Source of the DNA: Candidatus Latescibacterota bacterium
Lineage (GTDB): Bacteria > Latescibacterota > UBA2968 > UBA8231
Assembly (NCBI GenBank): GCA_022827165.1
Contig: JAJDTN010000124.1
Coordinates: 1-26,755 of the forward strand
DNA: 26,755 bases
Reading direction: 5' to 3'
Shown: one piece after another, positions 21,237 through 26,755 of the stretch
Numbering within the stretch: position 1 is the stretch's first letter
How the letters are laid out: the number at the start of each line of letters is the position of its first letter
The notes under the pieces: model-generated
Databases searched by the model: none
What the model saw: the letters and a program-made list of their open reading frames with translations, nothing else
What the model was told of the DNA's origin: nothing
Made by a program: the position numbers and the translations under genes

Positions 21237-23669
21237 ATGAAGACCCATCCGAAGCAGAGGCCGGAGAGCGAGGCCCGAGGCGACCTCGTTTCCCGGTTGA
21301 GCGCGGCGACCCTGCGCATCAGCGCCAGTCTCGAGCTCGATACGGTCCTGCGCGAGGTCCTGGACAGCGCCCGCGCCCTGACCGGGGCCCGGTGCGGCGT
21401 CATCACGACCGTGGACGAGGCGGGGCAGGCCCAGGACTTCGTCAGTTCGGGCATCAGCCCCGAGGAGCACCGGCAGCTGGCCGAATGGCCCGGTGGACCG
21501 CGCCTGTTCGAGCACCTCCGGAGTCTGCCGGGAGCGCTGCGACTGACAGACCTCAACGCCTACGTCCGGTCCCTCGGCTTTTCCTCGATGCCGGCCCTGA
21601 CGAGGACGTTCCAGGGCACGCCGATGCGGCATCGGGACGTGGACGTGGGCAGCTTCTTCCTCGGCGAGAAGGAGGGAGGAGGCGAGTTCACCGGCGAGGA
21701 CGAGGAAATCCTGATGCTGTTCGCCTCGCAGGCGGCCACGGCGATCGCCAACGCCCGTGCGTACCGGAACGAGCAGCGGGCCCGGGCCGATCTGGAAGCC
21801 CTGGTCGACACCTCGCCGGTCGGGGTCGTGGTCTTCAACGCCCGGGCCGGGCGGATGGTGTCGGTCAACCGGGAGGCCAAGCGGATCGTCGAAGGTCTCC
21901 GCCTGCCGGGCGGCTCCCTGGAGCAAGTTCTGGAAGTCCTGACCCTCCGGCGGGCCGACAGCCAGGAGGTCTCCCTCGAGAAGCTGTCCATGACGCAGGC
22001 CCTGGGAACCGGCGAGACGGTGCGCGCCGAGGAGATCGTCCTGGAGGTGCCCGACGGGCGGCGCCTCCGGACCCTGATCAACGCCACGCCGATCCAGTCG
22101 GGCGACGGCGAGGTCGAGTCGGTGGTCGTGACCCTGCAGGACCTGACCCCGCTGGAGGAGCTGGAGCGATTGCGGTCCGAGTTCCTGGACATGGTGAGCC
22201 ACGAGTTGCGGGCCCCGCTGACGTCGATCAAGGGCTCCACCGCCACCGTGCTGGGGGCCTCACCGGCGCCGCCCCCGGCCGAGGTGCTGCAGTTCTTCCG
22301 GATCATCGACGAGCAGGCCGATCACATGCGCGGCCTGATCAGCGACCTGCTCGATGCCGGCAGCATCGAGGCCGGCACCCTGTCGGTGACCCCCGAGCCC
22401 TCCGATCTGGCCGACTTGGTGGACCAGGCCCGAACCACCTTCCTGAGCGGGGGCCGCCGGCACACCGTCCTCCTCGACCTGCCTCCGGACCTGCCCCGGG
22501 TGATGGCCGACCGGCAGCGCATCGTCCAGGTCCTGAACAACCTGCTGGCCAACGCCGCCCGGCTCTCGCCCGAGTCGTCGACCATTCGGGTCGCCGCGGC
22601 GCTCCATGGCGTCGACGTCGAGATCTCCGTGGCCGACGAAGGCCGGGGTGTGCCCGCCGAGAAGCTGCCGTACCTCTTTCAGAAGTACACGGGCCTTGGC
22701 GAGGGGGAACGCGGACTCCGGGGCACGGGGCTGGGGCTGGCCATCTGCAAGGGCCTCGTGGAGGCCCACGGGGGGCGCATCCGGGCCGACAGTGGGGGGC
22801 TCGGCCAGGGCGCCCGAGTCACGTTCTCCGTTCCGGTGGCCGCGGAGGCCGGCGACGGCGCCGCGGCCGCAAACACCCGGCTCCGGGCTCATCCCGGAGG
22901 CGAGCGGACCCGCATCCTGGTGGTGGACGACGACCCGCAGGCCCTGCGTTTCATGCGCGGCACTCTCGACGAAGCGGGCTACGACCCGATCGTGACCGGG
23001 GACCCTCGAGACCTGACGCGCATCCTGCACGCCGAGAAACCCCGGTTGGTCCTGCTCGACCTGCTGCTGCCCGAGACCGACGGCATCGAACTGATGGAGA
23101 GCGTCCCCGGACTGGCGGACCGGCCGGTGATCTTCATCTCCGCCTACGGCAGGGACGAAACCGTGGCCAGGGCCCTGGAGACCGGCGCCTCCGACTACAT
23201 CGTCAAGCCCTTCTCCGCCACGGAACTGACGGCCCGGGTCCGGGCCGCCCTGCGCCGGCAGGCCAGACCGGAACCGTTCGTGCTCGGGGAGCTGGCCATC
23301 GCCTGGGAGCAGCGCCGCGTGACCCTGGCCGGCCGCCCCGTGCCCCTGACGGTCACCGAGTACGAATTGCTGCGCGTGCTCTCGCTCAACGCGGGACAGG
23401 TGTGCGAGTACGACTCGCTGATCCGCCAGGTGTGGGGAGAGGAGGACTCTGCCAACCCGACCCTCGTGCGCACCTTCGTGAAGAACCTGCGCCGCAAGCT
23501 CGGGGAGGACGCGGGCCAGCCGACCTACATCCTGACGGAGAGGGGAGTCGGCTACCGCATGGCGGCACCGGATGACGCGACGGCCGAAGGGCGAGGCTCG
23601 TTGACCTCGGCCAACCCTCCGCCTAGATGTAGAGCCCCGAAACCTGCAACGAGGACGGGGACTCCATGA
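21237..23669 (+). CDS. Single-polypeptide GAF-PAS-histidine kinase-receiver-winged-helix regulator
   Basis: 810 residues. Domain order: GAF (about 15-175, ending FTGEDEEILMLFASQAATAI), PAS-like (about 185-310, LVDTSPVGVVVFNARAG), HisKA with phospho-acceptor H322 (MVSHELRAPLTSIKG), HATPase (N-box NNLLANA with N439, DEGRG at 467-471, GTGLGLAICKGLVEAHGG), receiver (acidic D563-D565, phospho-acceptor D608 in LVLLDLLLPETDG, K657 in IVKPF), and an OmpR/PhoB winged helix (about 682-775, TVTEYELLRVLSLNAG ... LVRTFVKNLRRKLGE ... RGVGYRM). No transmembrane segment, so a cytoplasmic sensor. AAGGAGA seven bases before ATG 21237 fixes the start; a longer frame begins at 21150. The stop overlaps the next start (ATGA). 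Such full fusion of kinase, receiver and DNA-binding domain is uncommon; HTCS proteins of Bacteroides are similar but use AraC-type domains and periplasmic sensors. Confidence 0.93.
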   Translation: MKTHPKQRPESEARGDLVSRLSAATLRISASLELDTVLREVLDSARALTGARCGVITTVDEAGQAQDFVSSGISPEEHRQLAEWPGGPRLFEHLRSLPGALRLTDLNAYVRSLGFSSMPALTRTFQGTPMRHRDVDVGSFFLGEKEGGGEFTGEDEEILMLFASQAATAIANARAYRNEQRARADLEALVDTSPVGVVVFNARAGRMVSVNREAKRIVEGLRLPGGSLEQVLEVLTLRRADSQEVSLEKLSMTQALGTGETVRAEEIVLEVPDGRRLRTLINATPIQSGDGEVESVVVTLQDLTPLEELERLRSEFLDMVSHELRAPLTSIKGSTATVLGASPAPPPAEVLQFFRIIDEQADHMRGLISDLLDAGSIEAGTLSVTPEPSDLADLVDQARTTFLSGGRRHTVLLDLPPDLPRVMADRQRIVQVLNNLLANAARLSPESSTIRVAAALHGVDVEISVADEGRGVPAEKLPYLFQKYTGLGEGERGLRGTGLGLAICKGLVEAHGGRIRADSGGLGQGARVTFSVPVAAEAGDGAAAANTRLRAHPGGERTRILVVDDDPQALRFMRGTLDEAGYDPIVTGDPRDLTRILHAEKPRLVLLDLLLPETDGIELMESVPGLADRPVIFISAYGRDETVARALETGASDYIVKPFSATELTARVRAALRRQARPEPFVLGELAIAWEQRRVTLAGRPVPLTVTEYELLRVLSLNAGQVCEYDSLIRQVWGEEDSANPTLVRTFVKNLRRKLGEDAGQPTYILTERGVGYRMAAPDDATAEGRGSLTSANPPPRCRAPKPATRTGTP

Positions 23670-25189
23670 CCAGTCACGACCACACCCTCGACGACGGCGC
23701 CCGCGCCCGCTTCGTGGCCGACGGCTGCCTGACGGTGCGCACCACCCTGCCCGCCGACTTCCACTCCGACCTCTACGGGCGCATCGAGGAGGTCTTCGAG
23801 AACGAGGGCAACCCCGGCAACAACCTGCTGCCGCGGCTGCCGGAGATCCGCCGGGTCTTCGACGACCCGGCCGTGGCCGGCGCCCTGGAGAGCCTGCTGG
23901 GCCCCGGGTACGTGATGAACCCCCACCGCCACTGCCACCTGAACCCCCCCGGCTCGCCGGGCCAGTCGTGGCACAAGGACTGCTACGTCTTCGATCACAA
24001 CCTGCGGCACCCGCGCTTCCGGTGGGTCCTCGGCTTCTACTATCCCCAGGACGTGACCGCCGACATGGGGCCCACGGGGGTCCTGCCGGGGCAGCAGTGG
24101 TACCGCACGATCTCCGACCCCGACCCGCGAAAAGCGACGGAGAGGGAGGAACCGCTGCTGGGCGAGGCCGGCACCGTGGCGATCGTCCACTTCGACAGCT
24201 GGCACCGGGCCATCGCCAACCGCAGCGGCCGCAAGCGCTACATGCTCAAGTTCCAGTTCGCGCGCACCGTCGAGCCGGCCGCCTCCGGGGCCGCCGACGG
24301 CCACCCGTCCTGGGAGGAGAGCGGCGCCGTCTGCTCCGACGTGTGGCGCTGGCTCTCGGGGGCCGGCAACGGTCCGGCGGCCGGGTCGGAGGAGCCCATC
24401 GGGGGCTGGGTCGACCAGCTGGCTTCGTCCTCGCCCGCCGAGCGGGCCCGGGCCGCGGACCGCATCGCCCTCTCGGGTTCGGCGGCGGACGCGGTGCCCG
24501 CCCTGGCGCGGGCCCTGGAGGACGAGGACGAGCCGGTGCGCCTGAATGCCGCCTACGCCCTCGCCGGCGCCGGGGAGGGCCGCGGCCTCCTCGCCGACAG
24601 CCTGCGCCGCGAGGCGGCCGCCTCCGAGGAGCTGGCCACGGCGAAGACCGCCGACAACGCCCACGGCACCAACCCCACGGCGCCCGCCGCCGCCCACGCC
24701 CTGGCCCTGGCCCCCGGGGGCGACGAGGCGGCGGCCGGACTGCTGCACGACGGGCACTGGCTGGTGCGGGCCTCGGCGGCGGGGGCCCTGGGCAACATGG
24801 GGCCCGCGGCGGCCCCCCACGCGGCGGCCCTGTGCGCGGCCACCGCCGACGAGCACTGGTGGGTGCGGCGCAACGCCCTGGAGGCCCTCGGCCGGCTCCC
24901 CGATGCCGGCGGCGCCGCGCTGGAGGCGGCCACCCGCTGCCTCCGCGACGACGACTACCGGGTCCGCCGCAACGCCGCCATCGCCCTGCGCCACGCCGCG
25001 GGTCCGGCGCCGGAGACGGTGCCGGCCCTGGTGGAGATGCTGGGGGACGAGAACCGCTACAACCGCTTCTACGCCGCCGACGGCCTGCGACGCCTGGCGC
25101 CGGTCTCGCCGGAGGCGGAGGCGGGCCTCATGGACCACCTCTTCACGTCGCACTGGTGTCCGCTGACCACGCCCGGCAACCCCTACTGA
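23666..25189 (+). CDS. Phytanoyl-CoA dioxygenase-family protein fused to HEAT repeats
   Basis: 507 residues. The N-terminal 205 residues form a PhyH-type Fe(II)/2-oxoglutarate oxygenase: iron ligands H103 and D105 (SWHKDCY) and H180 (FDSWHRAIANRSG), and R191 (RKRYMLKFQF) as likely 2-oxoglutarate anchor. After a linker, about 250-490 is a string of HEAT/PBS-lyase-type repeats: DEPVRLNAAYALAGAG, HWLVRASAAGALGNMG, HWWVRRNALEALGRL, YRVRRNAAIALRHAA, RYNRFYAADGLRRL. HEAT repeats bind proteins or other large partners. The substrate is unknown; family members hydroxylate small molecules, lipids or amino acids. The ATG overlaps the stop of the kinase-regulator gene, so the two are made together. Convergent SDR genes follow. 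Confidence 0.88.
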   Translation: MTSHDHTLDDGARARFVADGCLTVRTTLPADFHSDLYGRIEEVFENEGNPGNNLLPRLPEIRRVFDDPAVAGALESLLGPGYVMNPHRHCHLNPPGSPGQSWHKDCYVFDHNLRHPRFRWVLGFYYPQDVTADMGPTGVLPGQQWYRTISDPDPRKATEREEPLLGEAGTVAIVHFDSWHRAIANRSGRKRYMLKFQFARTVEPAASGAADGHPSWEESGAVCSDVWRWLSGAGNGPAAGSEEPIGGWVDQLASSSPAERARAADRIALSGSAADAVPALARALEDEDEPVRLNAAYALAGAGEGRGLLADSLRREAAASEELATAKTADNAHGTNPTAPAAAHALALAPGGDEAAAGLLHDGHWLVRASAAGALGNMGPAAAPHAAALCAATADEHWWVRRNALEALGRLPDAGGAALEAATRCLRDDDYRVRRNAAIALRHAAGPAPETVPALVEMLGDENRYNRFYAADGLRRLAPVSPEAEAGLMDHLFTSHWCPLTTPGNPY

Positions 25190-25195
25190 AGGCGG

Positions 25196-25210
25196 GGCCC
25201 CCGAGGGGCC
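25196..25210. terminator. Short GC hairpin between convergent genes
   Basis: GGCCCC (25196-25201), loop CGA, GGGGCC (25205-25210). It lies in the 24-bp gap between the oxygenase and SDR stops and could end transcription from both sides, but it has no T-run. Confidence 0.3.
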
Positions 25211-25213
25211 GGC

Positions 25214-25975
25214 TCAGCGCTTGAGGATGCCGCCGTTGACGTCGAGGGTGGCGCCGGTGATGTAGGCGGCCATGGGCGAGGCGAGGAACAGCGCCGCGTG
25301 GGCGATCTCCACCGGCTCGCCGAGCCGCCCGAGGGGGATCAGCCCGGTCACGTGGGCCCGCTGCTCGTCGGTGAGCAGCTCCGGGTCGGCGTCGATCTGC
25401 CCGGGCGAGATGGAGTTGACGGTGACCCCCGCCGGCGCCAGGTCGCGCGCCAGGGTCTTGGTCATCGTCTCGAGACCGCCCTTGGAGGCGGTGTAGTTGA
25501 CGCCGCCGCTGACGCCTCCCGTCTGGGCGCTCACCGAGGTGATGTTGACGATCCGGCCTCCGCCCTGGCGCCTCATGACCGGCGCCGCGGCGCGGCAGCA
25601 CAGGTAGGGGCCGGTGAGGTTGGCGGCGATCACCCGGTCCCAGCTCTCCGGCTCGATCTCCTCCAACGGCGCGAACTGGATGAGGCCGGCGTTGTTGACG
25701 AGCACGTCCAGGCGCCCCCAGGTGTCGACGATGCGCTGCACCGCGGCCTGCACCTGCTCCTCGACGCCCACGTCGGTGGGCAGCACCAGCGCCGCCTCGG
25801 GGCCGATCTCGGCGGCGACTTCTTCCAGCTGATCGGCGCTGCGCGCCGCCAGGGCGACGCGGGCGCCGGCGCGGGCGAAGGTCACGGCCATGGCGCGGCC
25901 GATGCCGCGGCCGGCGCCGGTGACCAGCACCACCCGGCCGCTGAAGTCGAGGAGGGATCGGATCTCTTCGTGCAT
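25214..25975 (-). CDS. Short-chain dehydrogenase/reductase (SDR)
   Basis: 253 residues, classical SDR length. NAD(P)-binding TGAGRGIG at 19-26, NNAG at 94-97, catalytic S147, Y161 and K165 (NITSVSA, YTASK) and the PGQI segment at 191-194. R44/R45 after the second strand (ALAARSADQL) suggests a preference for NADP, though this is a weak guide. The C-terminus (YITGATLDVNGGI) matches glucose-dehydrogenase/FabG-like enzymes that oxidise or reduce alcohols and carbonyls. Substrate unknown. GGGAGG stands six bases before the ATG. It follows the second SDR gene by 13 bp, so they form an operon, and it faces the PhyH-HEAT gene end to end. Confidence 0.93.
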   Translation of the reverse strand: MHEEIRSLLDFSGRVVLVTGAGRGIGRAMAVTFARAGARVALAARSADQLEEVAAEIGPEAALVLPTDVGVEEQVQAAVQRIVDTWGRLDVLVNNAGLIQFAPLEEIEPESWDRVIAANLTGPYLCCRAAAPVMRRQGGGRIVNITSVSAQTGGVSGGVNYTASKGGLETMTKTLARDLAPAGVTVNSISPGQIDADPELLTDEQRAHVTGLIPLGRLGEPVEIAHAALFLASPMAAYITGATLDVNGGILKR

Positions 25976-25988
25976 GTCGAGCCTCCCG

Positions 25989-26755
25989 TCATCCCCGCAG
26001 GCCGGGGATCTCCATGAAGCGTCCGTTGTCCTGGCAGGCGATCTGGCCGCCGTCGACGATCACGTCCTGCCCGGTGAGGAAGCCGGCGTCGTCGGAGAGC
26101 AGGAAGGCGATGACGGCGGCGATGTCGCCGGCGGTGCCGTAGCGGTCGAGGGGGATCTGCTTGAGGTAGGCCGCCTTGAACAGGGGCTCCTCGACCTCTG
26201 GCGTGGCCGGCGTCGAGATCACCCCCGGAGAGACGGCGTTGACGCGGATGCGGTGCCGGGCGAACTCCCCGGCAGCGGTGCGCATGAGACCGACGAGGGC
26301 CGCCTTCGAGGCGTCGTACGCGGCGTTGTTGGTGCTCGACCGGTAGGCGTTGCGGCTGGCGACGCAGACCACGGCGCCGCCGCCGGCCGCGGCCATGACC
26401 GGCGCCAGGGCCCGCAGGAAGGCGAAGGGCGAGGTGACGTTGACCGCCAGGTTGAGGTCCCAGACCTCGTCGCTCATGTCGACGATCGGTCCGCCGGGCC
26501 AGACGCCGGCGTTGAGGACCAGGCGCGTCACGGGACCGTGGCGCTCCACGAGGCCGCGCAGCATGTCGCCGGTCCCGGCGATGTCGGTGAGGTCGAACTC
26601 GCAGGTCGCCAGCCCGCCTCCCGCCTTCTCATCCCCCGCGAGCCGGGCGAGACCCTCGCCGTCGAGGTCGAGGGCGATGACGCGCAGACCGTCCGAGAGA
26701 AGCCGCGTCACCGTGGCCCGGCCGATGCCGCCGGCGGCGCCGGTCACCAGGGCCC
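25989..26755 (-). CDS. Short-chain dehydrogenase/reductase (SDR), N-terminus cut by window
   Basis: 255 codons are visible and the frame runs off the right edge. The visible protein opens ALVTGAAGGIGRATV, the dinucleotide loop near an SDR N-terminus, so only some 5-15 residues are missing. A GTG inside this loop (26747) is not the true start. Other motifs: LNAGVW in place of NNAG, VCVASRNAYRSS with the catalytic Ser, AAYDASKAA with Tyr and Lys, RVNAVSPGVI, and the C-terminal FLTGQDVIVDGGQ. D-L-D after the second strand (VIALDLDGEG) favours NAD. It precedes the other SDR gene in one transcript. The sequences differ enough to suggest two different steps rather than a duplication. Confidence 0.92.
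   Translation of the reverse strand, partial: ALVTGAAGGIGRATVTRLLSDGLRVIALDLDGEGLARLAGDEKAGGGLATCEFDLTDIAGTGDMLRGLVERHGPVTRLVLNAGVWPGGPIVDMSDEVWDLNLAVNVTSPFAFLRALAPVMAAAGGGAVVCVASRNAYRSSTNNAAYDASKAALVGLMRTAAGEFARHRIRVNAVSPGVISTPATPEVEEPLFKAAYLKQIPLDRYGTAGDIAAVIAFLLSDDAGFLTGQDVIVDGGQIACQDNGRFMEIPGLRG

Noticed and set aside
1..26755. CRISPR array, insertion sequence or prophage
   Set aside because: No regularly spaced repeats, no transposase and no phage structural gene were seen; the only recombinase-like protein lacks its nucleophile and sits in a housekeeping locus.

Overview
The window is 26.8 kb of GC-rich chromosomal DNA from a diderm bacterium. Evidence for an outer membrane is a complete ExbB-ExbD-ExbD-TonB energy-transduction operon and several lipoprotein signal peptides. 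The tyrosine-recombinase gene sits directly behind topA. The mix of this locus, a B12-dependent (class II) ribonucleotide reductase, Ig-like/SbsA-type lipoproteins, an S55-peptidase lipoprotein and a phytanoyl-CoA-dioxygenase/SDR group resembles uncultivated FCB-superphylum lineages (Latescibacterota, Krumholzibacteriota or Eisenbacteria type). That placement is inference only. No CRISPR array, insertion sequence or prophage is visible, so this is mostly core genome with accessory patches.

Layout. (1) 1-1320, minus strand: an ECF sigma factor, a small one-TM protein (anti-sigma candidate) and the 5' part of accD. (2) 1458-4882, plus strand: a promoter, a periplasmic TPR protein and the Ton motor genes exbB, exbD, exbD, tonB, tightly packed or overlapping. 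(3) 5047-8259: nrdR, then a promoter overlapped by two NrdR boxes exactly 31 bp apart, then nrdJ and a terminator-like hairpin. (4) 8281-9881, minus strand: methionine aminopeptidase coupled to a PhnP-like metallo-hydrolase. (5) 10045-15388, plus strand: topA behind a hairpin leader, a XerC-like protein that has lost most catalytic residues, an Ig-like lipoprotein and a pilin-like protein. (6) 15405-16623: prephenate dehydratase (minus), tRNA-Cys and tRNA-Leu (plus). (7) 16631-20902, minus strand: an S55-peptidase lipoprotein, a ferric-reductase-like flavocytochrome, a small lipoprotein and a secreted small protein. (8) 21045-25189, plus strand: a tandem 11-bp repeat, a single-polypeptide GAF-PAS-kinase-receiver-winged-helix regulator, and an oxygenase-HEAT fusion whose start codon overlaps the regulator's stop. 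(9) 25214-26755, minus strand: two SDR oxidoreductases, the second cut by the window end.

How genes work together. The Ton genes form one envelope machine. NrdR and NrdJ form a repressor-target pair whose operator is readable in the sequence. The most unusual unit is region 8: a complete phosphorelay from sensor to DNA-binding domain in one protein, translationally coupled to a putative Fe(II)/2-oxoglutarate oxygenase carrying HEAT repeats, with an OmpR/PhoB-style direct repeat upstream.
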